A stretch of 64,000 nucleotides of DNA, taken from Acanthornis magna. Its lineage: Eukaryota > Chordata > Aves > Passeriformes > Acanthizidae. Under the pieces are notes generated by a model. It searched no databases, had not been told where the DNA came from, and saw only the letters and a program-made list of their open reading frames with translations. The translations under genes and the position numbers were made by a program. Shown piece after piece: positions 49,601 to 63,000 of the stretch; the first letter of the stretch is position 1, and every line of letters starts with the position of its first letter. Location: the NCBI GenBank assembly GCA_036785705.1, contig JAWUZG010000018.1:6235501-6299500 (forward strand). The letters run 5' to 3'.

Positions 49601-52600
49601 AGTCTACCCTCTGTCATCACCCTGCTGTGCAAACAGACATGCAGTTTCCCACCCATCTTTGCAGTTCTGTGCCTCTGGAAAAATGCATGAAGATGTGACA
49701 AGGAGTAACTTTTAGGCGGGAGCTTGAAAGACTCTTTAACAGAAAACAGGCCTTGAAATGGATGCAGCTGATGTTCAGCAATCTGAGAGCCCAGAAGGGG
49801 GAACAGAATAGCACCTTAGCACCAGTGAAAAGTGGTAAAACCACAACAATCTGTTTATCTTTGAGCAGATTTTGAAAACTAAAATGCAAAACAGTGAATA
49901 CATTGCAAAACATCTGAATTAATAAACCAATAAGGGAAAAGGGGATCTTATTTCTACAGCAACCATAACAGATCCATTGTCAAATACTAAAGACAAACAT
50001 GTAAACCAATTTGTTTAGACTTAATTTATTATACTTCAGTTCCCCAGAAACACATTTTCCAACAAATTTAGTCTATGTTTTTAACATATATTCTCAGGAT
50101 AACTGAATTCTATTGTTAAGTAAATTGCAATCCTGAGCGCTGTTGGTTTATGGTTTATGTTGTTGTGATGGTTCCATTCGGGAGGTAGTACGCTGGTTTT
50201 TTTAAGATGACTAGCAAAGACCACAAAAGTACTTTATAACTGCCTGTGCTGTGTCTTTGGAGGAAATCTTTTAGCACTTAATATAAATAACTTCTTCCCT
50301 ATTTCCCTTTTCCATCATTTGATTATCCCAGCATGTATATCATTCTGTAATTAAAGAGGCTTCATAAATCATTCACACACTTCAATCTACACTGATATTA
50401 CATCAACAGCTCAAATAGTCAAGGAAAGCTCATTGCTGATAAATGAATGATGTTCAAGTGTTATGCCTTATGGTTTTACATTTTCTACCACAGATCACTT
50501 CTCAGTGTTTCAAAAGCCTCTGAGTACCCTGAGCCTTCATTAAAGACAAATAATAAGATTTAGCATTGCCTCACTTCCAGCCACCCTGCAGAAATATAGA
50601 TGTTGCTGATTTCCTTTATAGCCATCCCAGAATGATTTTCTAACAAAAACTTCCAAGACCACTTTAAAATCATGCTTCCTAAGTTTGTAACTGCTCTTCA
50701 GGATATAGACTGCAATTTTTAATTAAAACTCAATATAACATACGGTCTTACATAGTTTCCCAGTTGGGTAAGATTTCATTGTTCCAAGTTAAAACAGCAT
50801 TGCCAATGCTGTCTTCCAGTTTACAGCGTTCTTCCAGTTGTTTCTTTCTCTTCTGGGCTTCTTTAAGCTCTGCAAAACAGGAATTTCCTTTTTAAGTTAA
50901 TAAAACCAGAAACTAAATACTCAGTCATGGCTATGCAACCATGTAAAGCACACTGTATTAACCCTAAAGTACAGTGGACTGCTTGAATTCTGAAAATTTC
51001 CCAAGTACACATCAAGCTGAGCAGTGACTGCAAATGTGAAAAAAGAACAAACGGGAATTATAAAGTTCATTTTCAGCAGATGGGACAAAGGGAATTAGAT
51101 AATGTATGGTTTCTTTGACCCTTTAAATCTAACCACATTAGTAATTTTGAATTAGGACCTCAGACAGCCAACAACCTCACCTAGTAGAACAGGTCAGAGT
51201 ATTTCCTAATAAAGCCCCACCCCTTTGATGGCAGATTCAAAAATACAGGCCAAATGAATACAAATTTTTGTTTCATTTTCATTCTTCTATTGCAATTTAG
51301 GTACACTGTCAAGAAATCACAAGAGCCCCATTTTTGATGCTACTTTGCATAAGGATAATCTAAATGTCATACATCACAAATGGAAACCTTCAGTTCATTA
51401 ACAAGAGAACATATTTCATGTCTAGTTTAGATGTATTTTACATTTCTGCATTAACACTCAGTATTTCTTCCTGCCTCATCAGCTATGGCTTTTTCCACTG
51501 TCAAATTTGTTAGACATGCATTTACCAAATGCAGGCAGACAGTCTCCATAGCAGCCCAGTGGAATTACAGGACACAGGTGTGCATTCACACACTGCCTAC
51601 AGTATGAGAAGGTGCTCACCTGCCAAGCAGAACTTGCTGAAGAGCAGCAGTACCATGAACATGGTCTTTGGAACGGACACATTCGACCTGATGGGTCTCC
51701 ACTTCAAAGCCCCCCGGAAGCTGTGCCTGAGCAGAGCCATAGCAACTGCCTCACAATGTTTTCAGCTTTGATACAAGCTCTTTGTAAGCCTGTCTAAATG
51801 CAAGCTTTCAATTTTTCTCTAACCAACAACAGTCTTTGATCTCCTGACCTCTAGACAATATATTGCTCTGCAAAGCTGGTGATCTGGAGCGGCTTTAGGG
51901 AAAATGGATTTGTCACGGTATTTATCTGGACAGAATGACATACTCCAGTTCAATGAAGACAGCACAAGGACCTAGTCCATTGCCTAACAATCATGCCATT
52001 TCTCCCAAACCACCTACCCTATGTGCAAAGAAAGAACAGGGAAAGTCCTTTAGATTACACATATAGTACCAGATATACTAAGATGGGAGTCACATGAAGT
52101 TAGAACTTCACTGATAGGCGTATGATGTTCAAAATCACACAAGGATACTTCTATTAGTGGGTCAACTGCAAAAAGCAAGCAAGTCCTGTGTTCATATATC
52201 TCTTCCTCTGTTTCATATGGTTCAAGGGTCTGGCCAGCTGGAAAAAAATATTTCCAGTAGCTCCCACTGGATGCAAAACCCAAGTCCAAATTTCCTATTA
52301 TTGTAATGCTTGTTTTTAATCGGAAAACCCAGATGGTCACAAATATCAGCCAAAAAAAACCACTAGTATCACCTCTACCTCGTGTTCATGGTACAGTGTT
52401 ACTAAGACATTTCTGTGAAAAAAATCAGGCAAGAAAATGTGAGCAAATCCTTGAGAAAGCTGCAAATTTTAAGTGAGAGATTATCAAATGAGCTGCATAC
52501 ATTTTCCTTTGTGGAAAATCACATGTTTATGTACTACAGCCTGAACAGGTTGTTTCCAGCGTGAAACTGACAAATACCCTGCAGTTATAAGTGCAGTCTT

Positions 52601-55600
52601 CACTAATTTGACTGACAATTTACTTCAATATATTGCTAAGTTTTTAAACCCGTAAACAGATGCCACTCATTTAAGAGTTATGGATTAAAAAATTATTTCT
52701 AACTGGATTCTAGGACCGTTTTCAGCTTGGGGCTGGGCTTTTCAACAAAACTACCTTTGCTCCTCTCTCTTTGGACTGATTCTTCTTTGAGGGGAGGCAC
52801 AGATCCCTCATTACAGAGCAACAGACTGACACAAGTGCATTCCAGGTTTAGAAACACCCCTTAACTTTACTTTTCTGTTCTGAAGACAAGAAATCCATCA
52901 CCTCTTTTTTTTGCTTGAACCACCATTTCTTCGTACTGCTGCCTGTGTTTCTGAGCTTCTTCTGCTGGTTTTGCAGGAAGGTTCCTTAAAAAAAAAATTA
53001 TTTACAGTTGGCATGACTGCCTAAATAAAATTCTAGACACTTCTAAAAGAAAAGCATACTCTGCTTCTTGTCAAAATATCCAAAGAGCAGAACAACAGAT
53101 CCTTGGAAAGAATATTTTTTTTGCCAGAGTCAGCAGAAGGGAAGAACACTGACCAGCTATGACTACGTTTATACACAAAATATGCTGAGTAATTTCCTTA
53201 CGTTTGGTAATTTCAGCATTTTTATTATTAAACCAACTGAACCCACAGGGTGATCTTCACAAAGGGAATATACTGGTATATACCAAGCTGGCAGGTTTTG
53301 ATTTGAACTGGTAAGATACAGGACTGCAGTCTTTCTTACTGTCCACCTTGTCTAAGAGTTACATCCACAACTTTCTTTACCCACACATAATGACTCACTA
53401 ACTCAGCCTTTTCCCCTCTGCTCTCTGAAACCCCATTTCTATTTTAAAGACTTCACTCCTTCCCCTCTCTTCTAGAGCAACAAGTGGCACGGGAGTCATC
53501 CTCAATATTCTCCACTTCTTAATACCAACAAAACACTTTGATTGTGATTAAGGCTCTGACGTACAAATACCTGTATTTGTATGTCAGAACACATTACCTT
53601 TCAGCTAATCATATTTGTAATTAACATAACCACATGTATCTCTTACAACTACAGGATCAGCAAAACATCAAAACAGGAAATTACTATTTTGTTCTTCTGT
53701 ATTGTAGGACACTGTATTTTATTCCTAGAATAGTTTATATCTTTGGTTAATAGAAAAGCTATGCAAAAATCATTTTTATGTTCCTGTAAGGTGTCACACA
53801 TCAGGCAGCTGACAGCCCCCAACACCATTAATAGTTAGCATGCATTACTATTTATGTAGTCACAGAGCCTGTAATGTGCACACAACCATGTGATACTGGC
53901 CTATGAGTATTTTTCCAAATCAAGATTGTTACTAGAAAAACAAAAGTAAATTTTCACAGAGGTGTCTTTGTTAACCACAGAGACCAATCTACTCTTTTTC
54001 CAGTTTCACTTTGGTCAATTGATCTGCATCTTTTTTAAATCCAAGTCTTTAGAAATTATTTAAGTTGGGGAAAGCTTGGAAAGGAAAACGAGATTAAATG
54101 TCAGGTTCTGCTAACTTAAATTCCACCACTCAAATTATTTGCCCTACATCTTAACATCACCACCATACACGTGAGATGATGCTTAGTATCTATTAAAATT
54201 CAACTAAAACTTTTTCCACTTAAAGCTAGAGGCACTATGGAATATTTATGGATTTTTTACTAGAAAGGTTTACCTGAACCCTAAAAATGAGTGTGAAATC
54301 AAGAGCAGCTATTTTGAACAAGAGTCTCACTCCACTTTTCTGTCTGAAATCTTAAAAAAGAAATTACTTAAAGCCAAATAGGTAATTTTAAAAAAAATAG
54401 TATGCAGACTGTAGGTAAACAATTAAAAAAAGATTCCTTAGAAAAAGTCAGAGGACAGCACGGCTGCCCAGAGCAGTTTTCCCACTAGACAAAAGAAGTG
54501 ATGCTTCAATTGCCTTAAATTTTAAAAATACCTTTTCTGCTAGAAGTTCCTCACTCTATCAACAGTAGGAAAGAAAACAAAATCTGAACATTCTCCTGTA
54601 ACGTAACATTAATTCCATCTGTCTAAACACTGTACTACTCAGATTATCCTACAAGAGATTTTTAACAGGTTTTAAATACAATCGATAAGCTAGTACGTTT
54701 TGTTTCCAGTTTTACATAATAAAGCCTGCTATAGCAAATAATCACTCCTACATTTTTCTACATCTCCCAGTGTCTTGTCACACGGTCCATAAGCCAAGCC
54801 AGAAAGCTACTTAAGTAACCCTACAATTAGACTACTTTGATATGAGCATTCTTCAAACAGGTTTGTTGATGAAAACACAGATCTGTGTTATGCCAGTTCT
54901 TCACACCAATGCACAGCAACACTAAAAATGTAGATGTCATGCCCATAAAGCCAGATCACATTCATAATCACAAATCGACTAAGCATGACTGATTTTGCGT
55001 AATTCAGGAGAAACACATGGTAAAGCAGCTGCTGGTAAATCGCTTTGGAGTCAGTCTGCATATGCAAAAATCTCCTTGGAGTAAGAGGTATGAAACAACT
55101 CATCAAGTGCTTGACAACCCTTAAAATGTGATGCTGAACTCACTGCAGAGCAACCACTATATTGTTTCATTATTTATGCAGGTGTGGTCTTTCTCTGTGT
55201 AAACATGACACTGTATTCTTGCTTCTCAGTTTCTTTAGCATATACCAGCTTTCTTTTTATGCTTAGGTTCTCTCATGGAAAATAAAAATCCCTTAATCAT
55301 GTTTAGAAGGTAGAATCATTCAAAACTAGAGCTCTGCTATCCTAATGACCTCCCTTCATAAAAAGCCATTGCTTTTATTATAAAATACGGTTCCTTCTGT
55401 TTGAATAATTTTTCTCATAATCAACCTGATTTCATATTCACTACTCTGAAAACAAAACCTACTTTCAATTTTAAGTAATCTGTTTAAGTTAGAGTAAGCA
55501 AATACATTGAGCTAAAAAATCGTTGCCAATTTTAAAGAGACCCTCACTGTGACACTTCCAAGACTTACGCTGGTCGGTCCTCTAAAATAAGTGCTGTAGT

Positions 55601-58600
55601 GGAGAGTGGTTCAAAATCAAGATTCTTCCTCACATTCTGTTTAGGAGAGGGTGGTCTCTCAGCTCGTCCACTTTTTTCTTCATATTCCTAAAAAAGACAG
55701 AACAACTTACAACAGTGGAGAACACCAAGATGATGCACTTGAGAATTTAGAAAAGGATCTACAAAAGCCTTCAAGATAATGCTTTCACATCTCAGCCCTA
55801 CTGCAGTCCCTTTCAAGCTTTTCAACTAGAGCAACCTCAACACTGAAAACAACGGCAAAATTTATGTTCAGGAGTGAGTCTTGATGGCTTTTTCCATTCC
55901 TTCTCTTTGTAAAAACATCTTAAGTTCCTCTGGCTGAGAGCCTGCTTTTACAAAGTACTACTAAGAAGGAGTTTACAAACAGCAGATACTATCTTAGGTA
56001 TAAAAATAGGTCATATTTAAAATATTTTTCATTTACATGGTTTTGAAATTAAAAAATGACCATGTCAAAACTCCATGTCTTAAAATCTCATTGTAAGATT
56101 TCTCCTATCCAAGCCGTTTTTATATGCAACAGCTCAACACGAGAGAAAAAAGGTTGAAACCACTGTTAGAAAAAGTCCACACTTGGTACAATCCTTGCCT
56201 TGCACAATCCTAAATCACAATACAGTATAACATGTTAACTTGTGCCTGTAATCAGACACTGACACACTGGAGCAAGACCAGCAAAGAGGCATCAAAATGT
56301 CAGGGTCTGGAGAAAGCGCCATATGAAGAGAGGCCAAGAGAACCAGGCTTGCTCAGCCTCCAGAGGAAAAGGCTTTGTAGGGAGGGTATGCAAGCACTGG
56401 GACAAGTTTCCTGATATGCGATTGAACTCCCGACCTTGAAGGCATTCAAAGCCCAGGTGGATGAGCCCTGGGAACCTGGTCCAAGCAGACTCTGTCTTGC
56501 AAGGGGAGTTAGTCCCAAAGGGGTCTTTCTACCCTTAATTACTGCATCGCCCTGATCTACAGGAGAGGACTTGGCATTCAGGTACCATTTTATTTTTATT
56601 TTTCCTACAAACACTGGTAAAAAAAAAATTATACTAAAACCATGACCTAATGGAATAAAACAACCTTCACACAATGTCCATCTACTTCAAGGCTTGAAGT
56701 ATTACTGCAAATATTAAGTATGAAAAGTATCAGTGATATACAAACAACAAACACGGTCAAACAGTCCTATGGAAAAATCATATACACATTATAGATACTT
56801 TTACATTCAACTTTATAGTGATTCGTGCCACTTCCAAAACTCAAAGGCTTTCATGCACAGCTTTTTTATGCCATTTCTATTAAAATACAGTTTAGTAAAA
56901 AAGGTCAATGAACAGTATCAATGAGCACTATGAACAGCGTTAGTGCTGTGGATCTTTTCCTGATAGCACAAAGAATTTCTCAGATGGTACTGCTTTCTTT
57001 CTCTCAGCCTAACCTCTTAATTTCATCAAAATTTCCTTGGGCAATAGATCCAACCTTTCCAACACAATCAGGCTCTTTCAGCAACCAAAGTGGGATCCAT
57101 CCCTTCCAGAAAGGCTGTCTCCAACCACACCTTAAAAAAAGGGATGGATGAAAACCAGACATGATGCAACGAATATAGAACAACACAACCTTGGTCTTCC
57201 ACTCTGTGTTGTACAGTTCAATTCTAGTTCAAGCTACTTCCACGAGACTCATGGGTACAGGTTTGTGCAGCCCTCAGGACACAGAAAATCCCTCTTTTTC
57301 CTTGTCTGTTAACTGGGCACTGCCTCAACAATCAATCCTATGATGACTACATTGCTGTAATGGGAAACATGGTCACGAATTTGGAATGTCTGGCTCATTA
57401 ATACCAGCTAATACTGCTATGCATGATGTCAGTTTGAAAACAAGCAAAAGAACCAAGGAAAACGCATTTAAACTACTGACTAGTACTAAGCTTTGTCAAG
57501 TAAAGTGGCAGTGCTCGCACTGACAAAGCCATTCACTAAAAAAACCACCAGAGAGAAAGGAAGCAAAGAAATACTGTAAAAAAGGTACTGAGATGGAGAG
57601 CATACTCAGAAAACACAGGCAGTAGTCTTACTTACACCAGTCACTTGCACCAGCAAGCAGCTGAGAGTGACCAGTGCATAAGTGCACCATAATAAAGCTG
57701 TACCAGCTGTGGAGTAAATCCGCTGCCCTGACAGGAATGAAGCAAATGGCTTTTCTTTCTCCTAGTTTCTATTAAGAGACTGATTTTTTAATTAGCCCTT
57801 TTTCACAAATTAATGCAGTCAAATATTAACCTTTATTACTCCCTAAAGCATCTCAGAATTTGACATTAAAACATATGCACCCAATGTTTATTATAGTAAA
57901 AGTTCCAGAAAAGCTGCTTAATTTTGACTTATGAAAACTATATTCAGGTTCTCCTTTCGCTGAGAGCCAACTGGAGAGCAAAACTGCTTTTGGAAAGTGA
58001 GAAAAGAATGTCCACACTGGGCTGCAATGGGAATTTTATTCTGTAAGGCAGAATTAATTTGGATATCCATTTCAGCCAAGCACAAAGTTCTCCAGAGCAG
58101 CACTAAGCATATCCCTAGAAGAATTTCTTGGTTAAGAAAATGTTTTGTTTCTGAATACGGGCAGCTAGTTACAATATCAGCACATCAGTATAATTACGCA
58201 AACCTCTCAAAAGAGCCAAAGCCCACCCTGCATTTCAGCAAGTATTCACTGGTGTTCTACTCAGCACTACCCTACAGTAAAAAAGCCAGACCAGCACAAA
58301 AATGGGAGTGGCACATTTGATCAGATTGCAAGTATGATTCCTTTGTAGTAATTTCATCCTTTTCAGTGGTAGCCAAAAAAGAATAAAAATGTCCTCTGGT
58401 GATATTATCTATAAGACTGGTTTTTAATTAGGGAAAATTTTAAAAAACCCAACCAAATAAAACATCCCGCCTCAGTTCCCCCCCAAAAAACCAAATACCC
58501 CAAAATTCACAGAAAACAAAAGTTCATGAAAATTATCTTTTACTCCAGTGAGAAGAGAATGCAATTTCAGAGCACAATGTATGATACAGCAATGAAGCAC

Positions 58601-59719
58601 ACTGAAGCCTCCACAAACTCGTATTAAGAGTATCTGCTGACTGAGCAAGTACAAGTATTTGCACATACAGGCATACTGCAATAGGGTGAGCTATACAATA
58701 GCTCATTTTAAGCTTTTTTTTTAACCAGACTCAAATCTCTCACAGGTACAAATAATTCAGCATCTGTTTAAATGCTATGCTGCAATTAAGGGTTACTAAC
58801 CTGATATTGTTGCAAGTTAATTTTAGGATCAACTTAAGATGAGCTGACCGTTTATGATTTAAAATACAGCATTATCACAGGGATCATTTAGGCTTTCTTC
58901 CAGGTTTCATCTTTAGCTGTTCATAAGAGCTGAACTAGGGTTTGAAGATGTTCTATAAGAGCATGCTGTAGATTAAAGCATTGATTTAAATAATCCAAAC
59001 CAAACAAAGAAAATCCAGAGAAACACGCCTCCCGAAACCAAGTTTAATTCTGGGTGGAACCTGCCAGCTTTGCAGTTAAGATGCAAGACTGTGGTGATCC
59101 TTTGCGATTCTTCAAAAAAAAAAGAAGCCACCCTACAAAGGGATCCTCAATCATCTCTACGGAGAGACGCAAATAACCCTCCAGAACACAGAGCAAGTGT
59201 CGAAAGACCAACTGCGCTACTCGGGAGAGCGCTGTGTGACTTCCCACACGCCCCGAGCCTCCCCAAGCACCAGCAGCACGGCAGAACTGAACCTACAATA
59301 ACACAAACCGCTCTATCAAGGTCATCTTGTTTTGGCCCTGCGTGTTCAAAGGCAGCCACTTTCCGACGGAGCCGAAGACGAAATATTCATGTCGGGCGCC
59401 GGAGCGGCAGCCACCAGGCTGCGGGACTGTGGCTCCACGGGCGGCAGCACTGCAGGGCAGGAGGGATGGCCGGCACAGCCGGGGGTTCCAGCCTGCAGCC
59501 CCCACGCTCCGACACCCCGAGCCTCCGGCGGGGCTGTGCCGCCGCCTTCCACCCCGGCGGGGTCTCGCCTCGCACAAAGAGAATCCCCTTCCCGGGAAGT
59601 GGCTCTCTCCCGGACCCGGCGGGGCGACTGGGAAGCGGACGAGGCCGGGCTCACCGACACGCGCCCGAGTCCCCGCCGGCCCATCCCGACCCCGCGCCCC
59701 GCGCCGCCCCGCTCACCAT
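31647..59719 (-). CDS. TBC1D14: TBC1 domain family member 14, short isoform (Rab-GAP domain half)
   Basis: Twelve segments, 5' to 3' on the minus strand: ATG at 59717-59719, 55569-55687, 52902-52984, 50752-50869, 49122-49228, 48172-48252, 46675-46769, 45582-45653, 44157-44285, 41226-41335, 32920-33178, 31647-31712 (stop TAA). All splice sites checked are GT-AG and frames join exactly to 413 aa, the length I recall for the human short isoform. Residues about 45-107 are a charged coiled coil ([19 protein letters not shown]). The TBC domain starts at [14 protein letters not shown] (118-131) and has the arginine finger IKLDISR (R192) and glutamine finger YVQG (Q228). TBC1D14 binds Rab11 and acts with TRAPP/ULK1 in recycling-endosome traffic and autophagy. 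The long N-terminal exon of the full-length form was not found in the window. The gene body looks intact. Confidence 0.93.
38283..39660 (-). mobile_element. CR1 LINE, long 3' portion with decayed reverse-transcriptase region
   Basis: Minus-strand orientation, the same as TBC1D14 transcription. The 3' tail on the plus strand reads TTGGAAGGGACCCACAAAGA then TTATTGAGTCCAATTCCTGG. Further blocks include GCAGCCTGTTCCAGTGTCCA, the CAAGGCCTTTCACCATCTTTG region and the TCTTCTCCAGAATTTTACCAG region. Beyond about 39000 the translation on the minus strand resembles the middle of the CR1 reverse transcriptase, interrupted by stops. About 1.4 kb is kept, longer than the other copies here. The upstream edge is approximate. 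Confidence 0.85.
40070..40560 (+). mobile_element. CR1 LINE fragment, ORF2 reverse-transcriptase region
   Basis: Plus-strand orientation, opposite to the neighbouring CR1 copy. The sequence GATGTTAAGGACAACAAGAA GGGC, the CTGGTGACAAAGAACATGCA block, and the AGGCCACTCTCAATTATCTT / GGGGAAGTTCCTGAGGACCT block match the CR1 ORF2 region that encodes the start of the reverse transcriptase. Frames are broken. There is no 3' tail, so it is a truncated or rearranged internal piece. Edges are approximate. Confidence 0.8.
41336..44156 (-). other. TBC1D14: TBC1D14 intron, nothing else seen
   Basis: About 2.8 kb between the exons ending VDHGL and starting [11 protein letters not shown]-rich, with no repeat or exon recognised. 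Confidence 0.7.
44286..48171 (-). other. TBC1D14: TBC1D14 short introns around the catalytic exons
   Basis: Covers the introns 44286-45581, 45654-46674 and 46770-48171. They flank the two exons at 45582-45653 and 46675-46769. The latter carries the arginine finger, and the glutamine finger YVQG straddles the 45582 / 44285 junction. Non-exonic sequence is AT-rich and no repeat was recognised. Confidence 0.7.
48253..52901 (-). other. TBC1D14: TBC1D14 introns, coiled-coil to TBC-domain region
   Basis: Covers introns 48253-49121, 49229-50751 and 50870-52901, with exons at 49122-49228 and 50752-50869 between them. The third intron contains a 96-codon minus-strand frame (52050-52340) that I could not identify; it is listed under rejected items. 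No repeats were recognised. Confidence 0.7.
52985..55568 (-). other. TBC1D14: TBC1D14 intron, nothing else seen
   Basis: About 2.6 kb of AT-rich intron. The acceptor at 52985-52986 follows an A/T tract (TTTTTTTTTAAG). No exon or repeat was recognised. Confidence 0.7.
55688..59716 (-). other. TBC1D14: TBC1D14 first intron of the short transcript
   Basis: The donor GTGAGC at 59716-59711 directly follows the ATG, and the acceptor is TTTTTTAG at 55689-55688. About 4.0 kb. It contains the CR1 remnant at about 56255-56520, and its donor end lies within the CpG island. In the full-length transcript this DNA would be internal intron. Confidence 0.75.
56255..56520 (+). mobile_element. Degenerate CR1 LINE fragment
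   Basis: Plus-strand orientation, antisense to TBC1D14. Blocks resembling CR1 3' regions are GGTCTGGAGAAAGCGCCATA, GCTTGCTCAGCCTCCAGAGG, AGGCATTCAAAGCCCAGGTG and GGGAACCTGGTCCAAGCAGA. The central part is shortened relative to other copies. It is more diverged than the other CR1 copies, so it is probably older. Edges are approximate. Confidence 0.7.
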
Positions 59720-60060
59720 GAACGCTGCGGTCCCTCACGGGCGGCGGCGCCGGAGCCCCATTGCCCGCCCCGCACCGCGGGCCTGGCTCCCGCCGCCCGG
59801 GCCCGCACGGCCTCGCGGGCCGCCCGCCCGCCCCGCCCGGGCCGCCTCCCGCGGGTGGGTCCGCCCGGGCCGCCCCGCCCCGCCCCGCCAGCCGCGCTAA
59901 TCACCCGCGGAGCCGCCGCACACCATCGCTTCTCTCCGCCTCGCCCAGCGCTGCCTGGGCACGCACGGCTCCGCCTGGCACACGCTGCCCGCCTCCCGGG
60001 CCGCCCCGGCAGCCCTGCCCCGGCCGGTGCAGATCCGGCTCCATGACCGACAGCCCAAGC
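59380..60060 (-). promoter_or_regulatory. TBC1D14: CpG island, internal promoter and first exon of the TBC1D14 short transcript
   Basis: CpG-dense sequence with repeated GC boxes (CCCCGCCCCGCCCCGCC near 59871-59888) and no TATA box. The ATG at 59717-59719 lies inside it and is immediately followed by a consensus donor (ATG|GTGAGC) joining exactly to the exon at 55687. The first-exon 5' boundary cannot be set from sequence. The ATG context is weak at -3 (T) but has G at +4 after splicing. Long open frames on both strands here are GC-driven shadows. Confidence 0.65.
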
Positions 60061-63000
60061 CTCGCACAAAAGCTGCGGCTGATGCAGACGAGCTTGTCAG
60101 CTTAGCATTACGGGTGCTGGTTTAGGACGCAGCTGCGTTCCTCAAACACTGGCATCTCTCTCCATCGGTTTCCCACACTGCTGCTTCCCCTCCCTTCGTC
60201 CCTGGCTCCAAGCCAGGCGTTTACTTGTACCGAGTCCCACTACTGTGCCTTGCTGAGACCACTTCGGTACCAGTCCGAAATGCAAGAGCAGCTAAAACTC
60301 ACCAGCCCCTACATCAGTGCCCAAAGAATAGCAGCAGTTGCTATGCTGAAATACTTACTACAGCATAAGCATCTTTTCAGTACCACTCATGCTCTGTCCA
60401 CCTCTGACAGCTCTAAGAGGTAGATATATAAATTTCTTCTACAGTTCTGACAACTTCCACATCACCTCTTGCTAAGTACTTTGCCTCAATACAGAAAAAT
60501 TAAGCTTGATATTCTATGTCCAAAGGCTCTGTTATGTAAGTCAGCAGAGACACCCAGGTTGCTGTGGCTCCATCTTTGGTAGACCTGCATTTTAAAAGAT
60601 TACCTATTCACCTGCAACTGTTGCCATTTTCTCAGCTCTGCACTAAGGATTTCCTGTTCTTTAATCTCACTGACCTGGTTTGCAGCTGCCGGGGCGAATT
60701 GCTCATGGTCTTTATCAAAGCCTGATCCTGAATCCCAAAATGAGCAGCAAGGACTGACCTGAAAACCAGCCACTTAAGTATACCGCGTTCAAAGGGTGGC
60801 TTTGCAAAAGCTGAGGTAACTTATTTTCTCAGAATTGCTAGGTGTTTTATCAGCTATTGTTTTCAACCTGTGACTTCACATCTATTTCACGGATGCAGGG
60901 ATACTATGTCAAATACAGAACAGCTCACTGTTTAAAAGTATCTCAGCTTCATTCCTACCACTGCGAATTAGTTACAGACACCTGCCATCCAAGCATCTTG
61001 TGTCAGAACGCAAGTCAACATAGCTCATGCAAAACACTACAGCCTCCAGTGCTAATGCTCGTCTCATGAACTATCTGCAACTAAGTTATCACACATATCA
61101 AAAAAATATTCACGGAAAGTTACAGCTATTAACACAGGAAAAAAGCAGATCCTGAGGAAGAACACCCTTGGGTGAGCAATGGTATTCCAGCAGTAGATGT
61201 CTGTGCTTTCATACACTGAAAACAGAATGATATTGTCGCTCTTCTGCAAAGCACTGACTGGGAGAGAGGGATGCCTGGTGACACAGGAAGATACTGCAGG
61301 GTGAAAAGCAAAGTACCCCCCATAACTCAAACCACAGCTGGCCACATGTTACCCACACAGCTCGTAGCAGTCACTATTTTTAGGCTGCTGCAATTACAAC
61401 AGTACCTGAGGCTACTTGAAAAAGTTCTGTGCAAGATCTAATTACATTTTATTTTTTCCATTGGAAGTCCCACCTTGTTCAACATATAAAATAAGAACTG
61501 GACCAGGATGGTGCAAGCAAACAGAAAACCATTTTTTCTTGGTTTTTAAGTCTTACCCCTACCTCAATAGTGCTTCAATGTTCCCTTCCCTTGTTTCATG
61601 CATGTCTATCTGAAATCTCTTACCTTTTATAAATGAAGTAGTTTACCATACAAATTTCAGCTGGTGCACACCCAGCACTTCACTGCCCCCCACCCCCCTT
61701 CTGGCCCCTCACACCATTTCTGTGCCACCATTAAGCAGCCATGTGACTTTCAATATGCTGGACTGGGGACATGATACCACCAAAACCACACCTTTTGTTC
61801 TGTTCCATTAGTTTGGTTACTCTGCAATGCCTGCTGTGGGGCATTGTAAAAGTGAAAGGAAAAGGATAGAAAAGGAATATGTAGCACAACTACCAGATCA
61901 CAACACTTGTGACGATCTTTGGGTTGGGAAACTAAGATCTGACTCTTCACATGGCACTGGGCCATAAAGCAATAATTTTAATGAAGGCACTTACATGTGT
62001 GAAGTTTTATCTTCCACTAGGACATCTTTCTCTTCTTTAGTATCACAGTATTCTCCTGTCCCACACTTTACAAATTAGGAATGCTTAAGCAATGTAAAAG
62101 GTAAGATACTATGGCCAGTCTGTGAGGAAAACCTCACACTATTTGCAGGCATCATTTCAAGTGCTCTGAAATTTGCCTCTTTTCCCCTAGGAAGCATCTA
62201 CTTTTGCCTTCTGATCACACAATGACACTGAAGTTAAACGAATAATACATACATCTTACAGAAAGTTAAGAGTAAAACAAAAGAATGAGAAGCTACAAAC
62301 TCTGTTTTGCAGTCCTGTGCTCCAGCCACTGGACTATTTTAACAACTTTTCCATATACATATTTTTATAATGTCATATTTTGAGCAATGGAGGCATTAAA
62401 TTAAGAAACATTTAAAACCTAAGCATAGACAAGGCCAATTTAGGTCTTCCAAGAAAGAATAACAGTTTGCTGTTTTGAAGTCTGTTGCCTCTAATCATTT
62501 GTGTGCTACGTATCCGATGGTTCTCACCCTCAGGGTTCACATTTCGTTCGCGCTATATGTAAATAATTTAAGTGGTTTTTGGTTATACAGAGTGACATAC
62601 TTCATTTAAAAAAAGAGGAAGGAAAATATTTGAAGTACTCAGAGACAAAGCATACCATGAACCATGTTGCTTAAGAACAGCTTTTTACTGTCAAAAGCAG
62701 AATCTTCAATCAGATTGTGTAGTGTACTGTTACAAGTGACTCCAACATGAGTCACAGTAACAACAAAAAACCAACACCCTCCTGCTTAGAACACTGCAAA
62801 GGACACAATTTAATCTGCATATCCAAACATGTGCACAGTTTCCCTAGGTACTGACACTATCTGGTACACTGCAGCATTAATCAAATGGAAACATCTGCAA
62901 GAAAGGCCTCCAGCAGGACAAGCATCTGGGAAATGTCTGAGCAAGAGAATACAAGCTAAATGGTTGTTTCATTTTACTGTTATTTTCTTGTGAGCATCTG

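Noticed and set aside
52050..52340. 96-codon minus-strand frame inside a TBC1D14 intron, protein-like in composition
   Set aside because: No family recognised. The flanking exons splice precisely without it, and frames of this length are expected by chance in a window this size. It would need homologues or RNA reads to be revived.
59070..60105. Overlapping frames of up to 276 codons on both strands
   Set aside because: CpG-island shadows with proline/arginine/alanine bias. The only supported coding content is the ATG at 59717-59719 in the TBC1D14 frame.
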